NCBI GenBank assembly: GCA_037074765.1
Contig: JBAMDO010000194.1
Location: 42,611-106,610, forward strand
DNA length: 64,000 bases
Source: Mansonella perstans
Lineage: Eukaryota; Nematoda; Chromadorea; Rhabditida; Onchocercidae
Direction of reading: 5' to 3'
Position 1 is the stretch's first letter. The number at the start of each line of letters is the position of its first letter. Under the pieces are notes generated by a model that was not told the DNA's origin, did no database searches, and worked only from the letters and a program-made list of their open reading frames with translations. Position numbers and translations under genes: made by a program. Positions 50,544 to 64,000 of the stretch are shown here, in pieces.

Positions 50544-53118
50544 TTTTTTTTTTTTTTTTGTGATCAATTTTTGATGGATTAATTTTGTTGGAAACAATTG
50601 CTTATTGATTAATTGATCGTTTTATTGATCTAGCTAAATTTAATTGAGCTGTGAAAAAGGTAGCAAATTAACTTAGTTAATCATGAGAGACACTGATTAA
50701 TTATCAATCTTCAAAATTAATCATGGACAATTGATCGATTGGTTTTTCATTTCTTGTTCATTATTCATTATTTCTCGCAGATAATTAGTCATGCTTTTTT
50801 TTTTTCGTTTTTTTAATATCGTGCAATTATAATTTGTGATAATTTTGCTAAAACACTAGTAGCATAGCAATTAATTAATTTAATCAGTTTTTTGATACCA
50901 TCTGTCCACTTCTAAATGCATTGCACTGTTTATCTTTATAACTTTTTAAATTGATTGAAATAGTTTTAAAATTTACATAAAAGTTAACAATATTTTTGTT
51001 TTCATTTAAATTTAGCAAATGGAAAAAGGAAAATGATGAAAATGAGAAATTCTATTTAATTATTAAATTAGCCTAGTTACCATTTCTCACAAAGTAATAC
51101 ATGAATTGAAGCTGTATTAATCAAAATGATAAAAATTAAGTTTCAAAAAAGCAGAAATGAAATAATGAAAGGAAGGGAGAAAAAAAGAGAAAAGAGAAGA
51201 TAATATGCTGGAGAGTAAGAGTGAAGGGAAGAGAGAGAGGAGGTAAATTAGGATAAAAGATAAAAAAAGGAAAAGAAAAAAAGAAGTTGAATATATTTTT
51301 GCAAAAAAGATTTGAAATCAATTTGTTTATTGTCATTCAACGAAATTGATGACAATCAACCTTTATCTATCTGGTTGACTGTCATCAATTACCGTTCTCA
51401 TTTCGTTCTCATTTCGATTTTAAGCTTGAAACATTCATTTTAAACGCTAATTTAATTTTATCATTAAAATCAGCCAATTGAAGAATTGCTTTTTTTTTTT
51501 TTTTTTCTTTCTTATAATGAATTAATGGATAATTGAAAAAAGAGAAAAAAATGAAAAGGAAAAGCAATTAATCTTTAATATTTTTGACCTTTTCACGATC
51601 AATGTTTTTTCATAAATTGTTTGACCATTTCTTTTTTTTTTTTCTCACAATTCTTAAAATCATTGAATTTACCAAGAAGCATAAATTACTATTTAAAAGT
51701 TTAAAATTAACAAATTTTATTTTGCATTTTAAACAAATCATAAATATGTTTTCATATTTGTGACCATATGTTTTTTTGTCTGCGTCATTATCATCATTTG
51801 ACAGTTTAATTTTAAATTTAGTTAACTTTTTTTTGTAAACAAAATATTTTAAGTGTAAATAGGGAAATTTTTTTTGATTCACTTTTCTTAAATTTTGCAA
51901 CTTTTTCTATCATTAAATTTTTTATGAACACTATAATAGCCAGTCAATAAAATGTCCTGTGTTATTTCATTCGCACTAATAAAAATTTAATAGAAATTTA
52001 AATTTTCTATTGATTAATTTTTTTGCTAACAAAAAAAAAGGAAAAAACTAAAAAAACTCTTGATCACATTTCATAGTGTAATCCAAAAAACCGACCTAAT
52101 CTCTCTAGGAGACCATTTTCCATTTCTAAATTTCAATTCTTTCTTATTCCTGTACTTTTTTTTTTTTTTTTTGTGAAATCCATTTTATTTAATTTAACTA
52201 AACTTTTAACCCAGTTGTTAACTTTTGTACTTATATTCATTGTAGCAAAGTTTGCTTATTTTCAAAGATAAGAGAAGAAAAAAAAAGGCAAGTTTCAAGG
52301 TCAAATAATAAATTTAAAATTTTTTAACCTTTCCATTAATTTTAATTTTTTATATTAACTATGAAAAAAACTATCGCATTCAATTTACTAAATTATGATG
52401 ACAATTTGAAAATAGAATGGAAAAAATTTTTTAAAAATTGGGTTAAAGAAAAATAAATGCCTGTCAGCGTGATTCGTGTATAATAAAATATGTCAATCGA
52501 TGCATTTATCGATTGATCAGTTTCTTCATCGATTCGTAATGTTTCTCGTAGTTATCATTTATATCAATATTTTAATTTACTTTAAATATCGATTTTTCTG
52601 CACTTTTTCTCCAGATTAATAGTCACAATATAAATTAGGAAATATTGATTTTGTTTTTATTATTAATTTTCAAATTTGCAAATTTGCAAAAAAAAATAAA
52701 AATAAAAAGAAAAATATTAATCAAGCTGTAGTGAACCTTAATAAAATTAGCAATAAATTCATCGTCATCGTTGTATAATGAATTAAAAAAAGAGTTTTTT
52801 TTTTGAGATAAACTAATTACATTGATTGATTGATCGATTGATCGATTGGATGATATACTGGAAATGAGTTATCAAAATATGAATTAGTTTTAAAACAGAA
52901 GAAAAGAAATTATATGACGGTAAAAAGGAGACTGAACAATGAAAATTTATTTATACTGAAACTTGCATTTTTTTAAATTGTTTCTTCTTACGATACATAT
53001 ATCATAGGTTGCTTAACTTGACAGATCGGAGATGTCGTGCTTTCAACGTGACAAGGTCCTAGATAACTCAAATAGTAATGCATAGATTAAATTCCCATCA
53101 CTGTTATCGATCTGTTAT

Positions 53119-53157
53119 TTCGTATATATATTTATGTATATATATATATATATATGT
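53119..53157. repeat. (TA)n microsatellite
   Basis: An AT dinucleotide run interrupted by TTTATG. Confidence 0.9.
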
Positions 53158-56100
53158 AATGAATTGAAATTGAAAATCCTCGAAGTAATATGAAATGATT
53201 TAAAATTGTAATCAGCTAATTTCAATCAAAAAATTAATGATTCATTTTGACGGCGATGCTTTTTATACTGAGTGAACGAGAAAGGAATTAAGCATATTTG
53301 TGGATTTATTTAAATAAAAAAATTTTTTTTTTTAATATAAAATTTTTGCGCTTTTATAATAAATGTAGACATGGTTTTAGCTGAAATTTTTGGAAAGTTC
53401 TGTTTAAATATAAATTTAAATAATGTGGCTTTTAATACTGAAGACAGAAAATGGTACGTTGTAATTAAATAAATTTATCTCTATCCAATCTCATTATTAT
53501 CAATAATTATCGTGCAAATTAATTTATTATTCACATGTAAAAGTGACAATTTGTGACAATTTAGCTTCATAAATTCTTTAACTATATTGCAATGCAAGAA
53601 AATGAATTTTGAAATTTTAATATTTTGAAAGAAATGGAATCCAAAATTTAATAAATTGTCAAATGGATAATATCCATTATTTTAATAATATTTTCTTCAT
53701 TTTTTTTCGTTATTATGCGTGGAAAAATCTCATCATTTTATTTCTTTTTCATTTAACTTCTTCTCTTTTAGGTGAGCAAATTAATTTCAAATGACAATTC
53801 AATCACCTAAATTATTGCAAATTGTATAAAATAAGAAAGGATCGCGTTTTATCTCATTTTTAAATTTATTGAAGTTTTAAAAAAAAAGTAAAAATCTCTG
53901 AACAGAAATTTTATATTACTTAATCATTTGATGATTTTCATAAAATTTGATAATTGTTTTATTCAAATATACTTTTTTGAATTTCAATTGAAGAAATTTT
54001 GATTTTTTGAAATTAAAAAAACGTTAAAAGTATCAAGACACTAATTTTTCAGAAAATATGAAAGTGATTTTCCCAATTCCCGCCTTCAAAAGAAAAAAAA
54101 ATTAAAATCAATATTGATTAATTAAGATTAATTACCAAACGAAATAAATGATTTCGCGAGTTCTATCTTTGTTTGCTGATCTCTTATTTCAATGACAGTT
54201 CTGTCAAAATTTTATGCGAAATTTGTTCCAAATAATTTCATTTGATAAGCAAATAATTTTAGTTCTACTTTAAATTTGAATTAAATGATAAAATTGCAAA
54301 AAATTAAAAAAAGGCTTACAATATGTGAATGAAATATTGGAGAAAATTTTTGCAGTTTATAATTATTTGAGGATTTTTTGTACTTTTGTGAAATTTTATT
54401 ACTTTTGACAACAGTACTTAAATTATCAATTTTAATTACATAGAGTTTATCGCACTCATTTCTTGCACGACAATTTTGTTTTTTACATTTACATCAAAAG
54501 TTAATTGTATCAATATGATGTTAATGCCTAGAAATAATTACATTTGAAATGAATGATTTGAATTAAATTAATTCTTTTCCTTAATTCATCCCAAAAAATG
54601 CTTCATTTTTATTGCTTCTTAGTTAGGCTTTTGATTACTTGCATATCATTTGTATAAGAATATATTTAAATTTCAATTTTAAAAAGATGGAAAATTTTTA
54701 GACACAATTTTAAAATATGCACTAAATTTATTTTGCATGCAAATAATTTGGTGGAATAGCAATGAAGTAATTATGAACTAGTTTTTTTTTTTAACAACAA
54801 AAATTTTGATGTGTCCTTTTTTGTGACATTTTTTTTTCAATCCTGAAATATTCTATTAGACAAATCAAAATTACCTTTCTGAAATAATAAGAAATTTTGG
54901 TCTTTCACTTGTCTTATTATTTAATTTCATGAATTTCAAATTTCATTTTTTTTAATATTTGCATTCTATCTATTTAAAGGTTGCTTTTGGCTTTGTGTGA
55001 CGCGTTTTCCGCACTGCGCAAAAAATCCTGCAAAACGCAAGAAGTTTTAGACAAAAAAGGAAAAAACAAAAAGGAGAGAATTTAGAAGATGAAAACTTTT
55101 TTAACTTGAATGAGACTTTACGTAAATGAATGTCAGTCGTTTTACTTAATGATCCTTAATTTATTATTTGCGTAAATGCAATAAGCGGAAAAAAATTAAT
55201 CAAAGATTAGCATCGAAACTATACGTTGATTATACAGCGCATTCCGTAGTTGAAATTTTATGAGTGAAAATTTATCATAGAAATTTATCATTGCTTTAAT
55301 GTAGAAGAGCATTATTTGGAAATTGAGTATTTTAATCTCGAATAAATTTACACGCAAAAAACGTGGTACAACACGTATAGAAATAATGTTGTATACGATT
55401 GCAATTTACAGGCAATTATGTTAAAGAAGGAATATTTGCTTGGACATAACTAAAAATAGGAAAAAATAAATGTCATACGTGAAAAATGTGATCGGCTACG
55501 TTACATATTTGTAAACGGCTACGTTACATATGATCGATTGCATCATAAATATTTTAATTTGATGTTTTAAAGCTTTTTGAGTGATAGAAAATATTTCCTC
55601 AAACATTATGCACCCAATTGCAACACATTACATTTCTCAATCGTTAATAGTTCATTTAAAAAATAATCATGAACAATAAGAAGATATTGTCAGTAACAAT
55701 AACATGAGATATTAATCAACAATCGGATGTTGTTGTTTTTTTTTTTACCAATAAAATCTCTCGATTAATTGGTTGTAATTTTTTCTCGCATATTGAAATT
55801 TTATTTTATTGAAATAATTATTGCACGTTAAAAAATTTTCAACGTAATTAAAAAGTTTATTAATTTTAAATGATCAAGAAGTTTTTACTGCGTTGATTGC
55901 TCTTTTTTTTTTAAATGGTTAATTTAATTTTAAAGCAACGATATTTTCGGGCAATTTTGATGCAAAGAAAAATTTTTTAATTTATTCATTTTTTTTTCAC
56001 AAGCAAAAATTACTAATATTTATTCGTTTTTGTTTATTCTTCTTTTTTTTTCTTTTTTCTCTATTCTTAATTAATTTAACAACTGTTTTGCTAAAACTTT

Positions 56101-57001
56101 TTATTATTTTTTTTATCGCCAATTTCTTAAAAATTCATTTTATCTCTAAAATGTTATTTACCTTTAAAAGCAATTTAAAATTCATAAATTAATTAAAGAG
56201 AAATTAATTTTGAATTAAAATTTTTCCTTTACCAAAATTTAAAAATTTTTTTCTTTTGTCTTGTTAGTCAAAATCCGTATTTTTTTCGCTGTGATAATTT
56301 TATATCTTTATTCTCTAAAACAATGGAAAAAAGGAAAAGCTTTTTCGCAGAGATTAATATAGTTAATTAATTTCATCGGTGTAAGTATCGAAATATGTGT
56401 AGAATGTTTCGGAAGACTTTTAATTTATCTCCATAAGCAAGGAGGTATAATTCTTTGATCTTTACCGCATATGTTATACAAATTTTCGCTTTCCTTTTAC
56501 ATTCATTGGTGAAAATTTTTTTCAAACAATGGATATTTTAATATTCGAAACATATTTCGAATTAGTATGTTAATTTAATATGAAATTTTTTTCCTCAACT
56601 AATTTAAATTAAATTTTTTGAGTCATTTCTTTTAATTATGATATTAATTTATTTTGAAATTATAGCAATTTTTTTTTTTTGTTAAAATGGAAATCGAAAT
56701 ATTTGAATTATATATTTTGCATTTTTTTTATTTCGAATTAATATCGACCCAATATAAGTATTCTAGTTAAACAGTCCCGCAATTAAAATATTTATTTGAA
56801 AAATTTATGTATACTTATTCTATTAATTTTTTTTTCTATCATTTATTTCCAATATTTTTGCATTAAACATAAGATTTTACTAAATATTACAGTATCCGAC
56901 GTTTCATTTTATCATTTTCAAGCTTTTCTACGCTTGTTTACGGTTGCTTGCGTTTATTCACGCAATTCATTTATTTGACAAAAAAATTAGCATTTGCAAT
57001 A

Positions 57002-60000
57002 ATGAGGGAATACAATAATCAAGATGTGAAAATTAATGAAACCGAACTTGATCCATGTATTGCTGCCGAAATTCGTATGAAGAAAGCATTATTTTCACAG
57101 AGGTAATGAATTTTTTGTTTTTCGGATTAGCTTATATGTATTTTCCATATCCCAGATTGCTACTTTATATGTATTCAGGAAAATTTTTAATTCCAACAAA
57201 TTTTCTTTGCTATTATTTTTTTTTAATGGTTGAATTTAATCTTTTAATTTAACTATAAATATTTACTTGGGCATTCTGATAAATCATTAATTATGCAATA
57301 ATTTAAAATTTTACAATAAAAAATTTGAAATGCAAAAAAAGGAAATTTTAAATTTATATTATTCAATAATTTTTTTTCCTCGCATTTTTCAGAACTCGTA
57401 ATCTATTGATTATTTTCATCTCAATTGCCGCATTAATCTTGTTTTCCGTTTTGTTCTTCATTCTATTATCCAGAACAATTTCGAAAGAAACAGTCGTCCC
57501 ACAAACAAATGCATCGTCGTCATTACCTGAAGCAAATCCATCAAAATTTCTAGCGGTAAGGTCGTTCTTGTTTTTTCTTTCCAATAAATTATTTAATTTT
57601 TTTTAAAATTTACGAAGCAAACAAGAAATGAAAATGAAAGAACAAAAAAAAATGATTGGAAAAATTTAAAATTAGAAATTGTTTGTGTTTTATTTTAAAA
57701 ATTTAAAATTCATTTCGTTCATTATTTCAGTTATTGCTGGAATATTTGTAATTTGTAAGCAAACAATTCGCATATATTGAAATTAATGCTGCAATTAATT
57801 GATGAAATTAGATGATAAGCTAAGATATAAATGATATATTTATCTGAGATCGTAATAAATGTTTCGTCAACAATTTTGATATACAATTATCAAATGTTTA
57901 TTATTGTTGTATTCGATAATGCATTGCACTTAGATGATGAGAACTCACTAATAAATTTGATTTCTTACATCTTTTCCAATTAAATTTATCAGTTAAATGA
58001 AAAAGGAAAAAAAGGTTATGAGGAAATTTATCATTTATTAAAAGGACAATTACGATTGTTTCATTAATTATCTCATCTGACGTATAAATTAAAGATCGAT
58101 CAAAATATAAGCTGATATACAAGTGCAATAAATATATATTGAATTTAATTTAAAACAGAAAACTTATTACTCATTAAAAGGCAGCACAAGTCAGGATTTA
58201 AATAATTGATACTTATTTAGAGGAAATTGAAAAAATATAAATAAATGCTTTTAATCAATTAACAAATAATTGATTTATTAAGTCTTATTTATTATAATTT
58301 ATTAATTGCAAAAAATCATTTCCGATATTTTTTAAAATTCACATTCTCACTGGTTAATTTTTATTGGTTTAAAAAATCTAAAGTACAATTATTTAAAATT
58401 TTACCTTGTTTCAGACTTCATTACATTCATTTTTCAATCGTTTCATCTTTTAAAATTGATTTTCAAAAATTCAAATTTCAAATCTTTTTTATGGATTATT
58501 GTAAAGAGCCCAATCTTTTCTTGCAGAAACATCCTATGGATACCACTGACTCAATAACAGATTTCTCATCTAAGGCTACGGTAGCAGCTACAGTGAAAAC
58601 TACAGTAATGTCTACAGCAATAAATATGACAAATTTCTTCGAAACTTTCCATCATTTGGTACAAAAACCAAAGAGTAATGTTGAAATAAATACAACGAAT
58701 ATATCACCTTCAATTAATAATGATAAGCAAACAAAACAGTCAATTATCCCACCACCATCATTTATTGATAACAATGATAACGGTAATGAAAATGAGGTGA
58801 GCTTTGCTATTAACTTATTTCTCACACCAGAAATAAGTGAATGAATTCGGATAATTCAAAATATGACTACTCAATTGTGATTTAAAGAAAGAAATAATGA
58901 GAGGATATTACGGAAATCAGATAATAAAGTTGTTTGAAAATTAATTAATCATTGATTCAAAAAATTAATTATTCCCAATTTGCATTTTTTTCAATTTATA
59001 GGATTGCAATGCATTACTTAGACAAGGTAGGACTGAAAGTGGAATTTATCAAATTTCTTTGCCAAAAGTTGGCAAATTCAGTGTACTCTGTGATATGAAA
59101 ACGAATGGTGGCGGTTGGACAGTTATACAAAAGTAAGCATTGATTAGATAGAAAAATCAGTAATTAATAAAAATCATCAGCAATTAAAAAATTATATAAT
59201 TTCGTTAATTTCATTATAAAAAAAAATTGAAAAAATATTAAGTTTAGGAGATTAAACGGTCAAGTATACTTTGCAAATCGTACATGGAATGAATATGAAA
59301 ATGGTTTTGGTGAACTGACAAGCTCATTTTGGCTTGGCCTTGATAAGGTTAATTTTTATTTCAGACTTAATTAAAGAAAGATTAAAATTTGGTTTAATTA
59401 TTTCTAGCTGTATTGAATCGTAGCTTATGTCATAGTAAACAAAAGTACATTTCAGTTAATAACGTTATGTGGGACACATTATATAAGTAATTATTTGAAT
59501 ATGTTAACATTTAAGTTTTTATATTTTGCAATAAATTCATTTATTTTGTCTAATTTCACGTACATATTGTTAAAAAGCGTTTCAGGCATAAATTGCATAA
59601 AAGTTTGATTTTTTTTCCATAAATCAATTCTTGATATATGTAATGAATTACATAAGTTATTTTTTTAGATACATGCATTAACATCGGGAGGTAACGAAAA
59701 TCCGACAACACTAAGAATTGAATTACGAGGTGATTTATGCGAAGAACAAGATGGCTGTTCAAAACAGCCAAATGGTTATTGGTGGGGAGAATGGGATTTT
59801 AATGTAAGTGAGTTAATTGATTAATTATATATTTTTTTCATTAATTATTTATGAATTACAGCAAAAAAATCTCGTTAATTTTTTAATGAACGATAAAAAT
59901 GAAACCGATAGAAGATAATTTCTTAATTCATTTTTTTTTAAAATAAACAAATGTTAATTTTTGGCATTCCGGAAAAATAAAAGAAGCAAAAATAGAAAAA

Positions 60001-60998
60001 GAAGTAAAAATTCTGGAAAAATAGAAGAAGCGAGAATTCCGGAATAGCTAATTTATGAATTTTTTTATAAATTTATGAAAATTTTTAGTAATTTTTTTTC
60101 GATTTTCTTTTTTTGCTTTCCCTTTCATTTTTCTTTGATTGAGAAAGAACGCCAATGAGTATTTATTTCAAAAGTACTGAAATTTTTTAATGAACAAATT
60201 AAATTTGTTAATTATTGCAGGTCGGTGATGCATCACAGAAATATACTCTTTCAATTTCAACCGCTCAGGCGGGCAATCTTTCCGAGCGTACTACTACTGA
60301 TCGATTTCATTACATGAATAATGGGAAATCATTTACAACCATTGATCAGGATAATGATAAATTTCGGGGCAATTGTGCCCAATTTCGTGATTTTGGGTAA
60401 GCAAAGTATTTTACCAGTGCTACCTGATATGCAACTATTGTTTTACGACGATTAATTTCATTAATAAACAACTTGTCCAATAATTTAGTAATTAGATCAA
60501 TCATTTTTTTTCATACTTGCTAATATATCTGAGCAATTAACAAATGAAGAAAAAAAATACAATTAAATGGGCTATAATAGCAAATGTAAACTTCATTGAT
60601 ATAATATTGCCCGGGTGATCCAGATGTATGTTCGTATAACTCTACTGGAATTATTTCCTGATGTCTGCTCATATAACTCAACTGGAATTATTTCCTGATG
60701 TCTGTTCGTATAACTCTACTGGAATTATTTCCTGATAACTTTTCATTTTTCAATTTCAGGAATATTGCTAATATGTTAGCAGTACTTCCTGATCGTATCT
60801 TCCGGAAATTATATAATCAATTATTCCAGAGGTTGGTGGCATAATGACTGTGGTTATGTTGCATTAAATGGACGATATGGTGATCGAACATCAAAAATGC
60901 GAAATATGTTTTGGTTTTATGGTAGCGGTACACGACCATTTACCAATTACTATATCAAACCACGAGAAAGCGAAATGAAATTGCGACCAAAGAGCTAA
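57002..60998 (+). CDS. Type II membrane protein with fibrinogen-related domain, 8 exons
   Basis: A probable cell-surface lectin-like protein with an extracellular fibrinogen C-terminal-like (FReD) domain. Exons: 57002-57102, 57393-57555, 58527-58796, 59002-59132, 59248-59347, 59669-59803, 60221-60396, 60830-60998. Phases match; 1245 nt, 414 aa. The charged cytoplasmic tail (about 1-37) precedes one transmembrane helix, LLIIFISIAALILFSVLFF (about 38-59), with no cleavable signal. A Thr/Ser/Asn-rich stalk with several N-glycosylation sequons runs to about residue 178 and lies mainly in exon 3. The FReD domain (179-414) starts DCNALLRQG and shows GGGWTVIQKRLNG, GFGELTSSFWLGLDKIHAL, a DQDND calcium-site-like motif and GGWWHNDCGYVALNGRY. 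In fibrinogen-like proteins this fold binds acetylated sugars or other ligands. The ligand here is unknown. The ATG is the first in the open exon. The gene is isolated, with 20 kb of gene-poor DNA upstream. The family call is firm; the topology is inferred from hydropathy. Confidence 0.92.
60624..60734. repeat. 37-bp tandem repeat, three copies, in the last intron of the FReD gene
   Basis: Unit ATGTCTGTTCGTATAACTCT followed by ACTGGAATTATTTCCTG. The copies differ at two to four positions. The array ends about 95 bp before the last exon. Confidence 0.95.
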
Positions 60999-63690
60999 CT
61001 ATATTTAATCATTGGATTGCTTCGTGGTTATTTTTAGCTCTCTGCTGGTCATCTAAGCTTTTTTTGATTTAGTATATGTGCATATTAATATTGTTATCCA
61101 ATGCAAATTTTCATGATACTTGAAGTTTTTTTTTTTGCAAATTACAATTATTCAAGGTATATGATCTTCTTGTGGCAATTTTTATTTCAGTTTTTCCAAA
61201 ATTTTTTTTTTTAAATTTTCTTTGCTTCATTTTTATAAAGAAAAAAAACTTCTTTCAAATTTTTCTTTCCAATTATAATTACTACTACCGTAGTCATTTT
61301 ACTACTATTATTGTTCATATTTTGTTGCTACAATTATTATTATTATCACCATTATTTTTACTATTATTCTACAAATGTTTCCTTTTTTAATAACAAAAAA
61401 ATAATAATAATAACGATAATAATAATAATAATAAGGACAACGACACAAGCATATATATTCTACTTGAAAATCCTCAATAGCTCCTTGTTCTATGAAAATA
61501 AATTAAAATTAAAAATTTAATTTTAATTTCAATTTTCTTTTTTTGCTCAATTACTTCAAATTTTCGAAATTTAATTTTCATCTATTACTTTTTTGCAATT
61601 TCTAACATTCCCGCTATAATTTTCATTACATAATGAAAAGAATAAAAATGTTAATGAAATAAAAAGTTTAACTTGGAAAAAATTTAAAAAAATTTCGAAT
61701 AGAATTAAAAAGCACCATGAAACTTGTTATCTGTTAATTTTGTAAATATTTAAATATTTTTTCGGGTTTCTTTTCCGAATTTATTTTTAACATACTACGG
61801 TTTTTTTTTTTTTTTTTTCATTCGCTCAGTTATTTTTGCATAATTGAAAAAACGATTGCTTGCTTTCTTTCTTTGAGGCCAAATGGTTCAAATGATAAAT
61901 TCCATTTGTGATAATTTAATTTTTTGTTTTTTTTTTTGCTATGTTATAATTAAAGATTTAAAGTTTTACTTATGCAATGCATTTATTAATTAGTAATGCA
62001 TCGCATATGTTATTATTATAAAATCTCTTATGCACTAACAATGCATTCTTACCACTGATAATTTTTTTGGGCAATTACATACATACATCTAAATTGATCA
62101 ATTTAATCAATTTCGGCTCGTGGAAAAAAAAAAACTTCCAATTAAATTATTTAAGTAAAATTAAAATCGCTTTTAAAAATTTGCTAATTATTTTTTTCAG
62201 AAATTTTTTTTGTAAATTTGTATAATTTGAATAGAATTCACATTAGTATGCTTGTTTTTTCAAGCTGATATAATACTTTGCAAGTTTTACCATTTAAATT
62301 TAGCATATTTTGTGATCTGTGTCTTTCTGCTTCATACTGAATATTATGTGCTCTGTATCTTATCAATGATCTGATTATCAAACTGTTACCAGTATATATG
62401 TAATTATCACCACCATACAATATGTTGAAAAGGAATTTTGCTGCTGCAACATTTTTTTGTAGAACTTTTATGATTTTTTCCCTTTTTTTTAAATTCTATA
62501 ATTCTTATTCAAAACAGGACAAAATTTTAAATAACGAGTGAAAAAGATGGACAAAAAAAATTAATTAAATCTTAATTATAATAATTGTAGTCAGTAATTA
62601 AATGCGATCAAAATAGGTATGAAATGAATGATTAATTAACATTTAAAAAATAAGCAAATCATTTCTTTTTTTATCAAAAATTACTACTGAAAAAGAAATT
62701 TCGAAATAAAACTTTCCAAATTTTTTTAAATTACAAAGAAATGACTGATTTATTTAAAAAAAAAAATTTTAGTTTTATTCAAAGAGATACATGTCGTTTT
62801 ATATTGATGAAGATAAAATTAATAAATATTTCATGTATACGGTTCAAATTATTGCTAATAAATAATTAATTATCATCGAGTATATAATGAAATAAAATCA
62901 TGCTAAACGTGAAATTTATCTGATGCACAACAAGTGAAATGTTTACCTTTATTGCAATGCTAGAATTCAAAGAAAAGCACAAATACAATTCATACACAAT
63001 TATAGGAAAATAAATCATCAATTACTTCAGTTAACATTCCTTTTCCCATCCTTTTAACACTCTCGTTTTTTCTACCCGGTCTCATATACATTTCTCATAT
63101 TCCCCCCCAAACAATCACTCTTATTTATCACTATGCTTACAATTTACTCACACATTCAACTCATTACCCATATATACTTATAGAGACACACATGTACACG
63201 CACACACACCTAAACATGTGACATATATATTGAAAAAATGATGAAATCCTTAAAAATTTAGAAATTTGAACAGTAACAAAAAAAAAAAAACAAAAAAAAT
63301 ATTATTCTTACAGAAATCATCAGAAATTATTTGATTTTACAGTTTTTTTTTAACGGAAATTCTTTATTTCATCAACTATGCTTTTTACATTAAATTCTTA
63401 TTAAAATTAAAATCAAAAAATTAAATTTGCGAACATCTAGAAAAAAAGCAAATCATTTAGCAAATTTTGAAGTAATTTTTTTTTCCTTGAAATTTTTAAA
63501 AGCATTGAAGATCCATTCTCAAATATTATCAAAATATTTGCTCAATTTGAAAAAACTTATTTCAAAATTTGAAACATTGTTGAACAATTGTGCTTTTTTC
63601 ACACTGATTTTGAAAAGAAAAATTTTTTTTCCTTTACAGTTCAAAAATAAAAATAAACTTATGTTGAACATATTATAAAATTATTTATTT
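60999..63690. other. Intergenic between convergent genes
   Basis: The 3' flanks of the FReD gene (plus) and the right-edge gene (minus). It is AT-rich with ATT/ATA triplet runs (61265-61432) and poly-T (61800-61819). No exons are supported. Confidence 0.4.
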
Positions 63691-63852
63691 TTAGAAACTT
63701 TTCCTACGTTGAAAATGACTTCCTGGATAATTCACCAATTCTTTCGCATTTGTTATTGGAATATTAGCCAGTTCTTTCTTGTCTGCTATTTGAATACTAC
63801 TTGATTGCTGTTCGGATGAGTTCATAAATGCGCCATTAGCATATGAATAAGG
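63691..63852 (-). CDS. Terminal exon of an unrecognised gene at right edge
   Basis: A phase-0 exon of 54 codons ending in TAA, directly behind the acceptor CAATTTTTAG. It encodes 53 residues of balanced composition, including SSEQQSSSIQIADKKELANI and ending FQRRKSF. Codon use and composition differ from the low-complexity surroundings. I do not recognise the family. The tail is hydrophilic, so it is probably a cytoplasmic or unstructured C terminus. Upstream exons lie beyond the window or in 63853-64000, where I see none. Confidence 0.55.
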   Translation of the reverse strand, partial: PYSYANGAFMNSSEQQSSSIQIADKKELANIPITNAKELVNYPGSHFQRRKSF

Positions 63853-64000
63853 CTAAAAATTGATAATAAAAAAACTTGAATCTCATTAAATGACCTCATT
63901 AATTTACAAAATTAATGGAATAGCGGAAGAAATGTTTCTATGTTTGACGATTAGATTTTAATCATAAATTAGATATAAATTAAGCTCTAATTTATATGTA

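Larger units (their letters stand above)
36748..57001. other. 20-kb gene-poor, low-complexity region
   Basis: No exon series could be assembled on either strand. The sequence is very AT-rich, with many homopolymer runs, CAT/ATT-rich tracts and the repeats listed separately. One 108-codon open stretch (38795-39121, plus) has a protein-like composition with hydrophobic segments, but no ATG near its start and no recognisable domain. Confidence 0.5.

Overview
The window looks like nuclear DNA of a nematode, most likely a filarial or related spirurid worm. It is very AT-rich. Most exons are short (about 50-270 bp) and are bounded by TTTTCAG/TTTTAG acceptors and GTAAGT-like donors. Some first exons sit just behind an acceptor-like site with no upstream exon, which suggests spliced-leader trans-splicing. 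There is an insertion of mitochondrial nad4-cox1 DNA in the gene order found in chromadorean nematodes. No operon layout is evident. I assembled the gene models by hand from splice sites and reading phase. Five carry recognisable families: four hand-spliced multi-exon genes plus the nested kinase.

Layout. 18-1810 (minus): exons of an unrecognised gene at the left edge. 4164-14514 (minus): a 22-exon, 774-residue TMF1-type golgin. Its 3-kb intron 16 contains a complete same-strand gene, a PDK1-type kinase without a PH domain (7640-9066), whose kinase domain lies in one uninterrupted exon. 15440-15513 (plus): tRNA-Asn(GTT). 17638-25641 (minus): a 20-exon, 783-residue MSH4 (C. elegans him-14 type) meiotic MutS homologue, with an aberrant sequence after Walker B. 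28647-33915 (plus): a SMYD-type MYND/SET gene with an altered SET core. 34588-34660: a long hairpin. 35750-36747: the mitochondrial insertion. About 36.75-57.0 kb: a 20-kb gene-poor, low-complexity stretch holding micro- and minisatellites and several duplicated or fold-back segments. 57002-60998 (plus): an 8-exon, 414-residue type II membrane protein with an extracellular fibrinogen-related domain. 63691-63852 (minus): the last exon of a gene running off the right edge.

The genes do not form a pathway. They are a Golgi tether, an AGC-kinase regulator, a meiotic crossover factor, a putative methyltransferase-family protein and a surface lectin-like protein. The most notable features are the kinase nested in the golgin intron, the degenerate catalytic motifs in the MSH4 and SMYD proteins, and the mitochondrial insertion with a fold-back at its edge. 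I found no clearly new multi-gene system.
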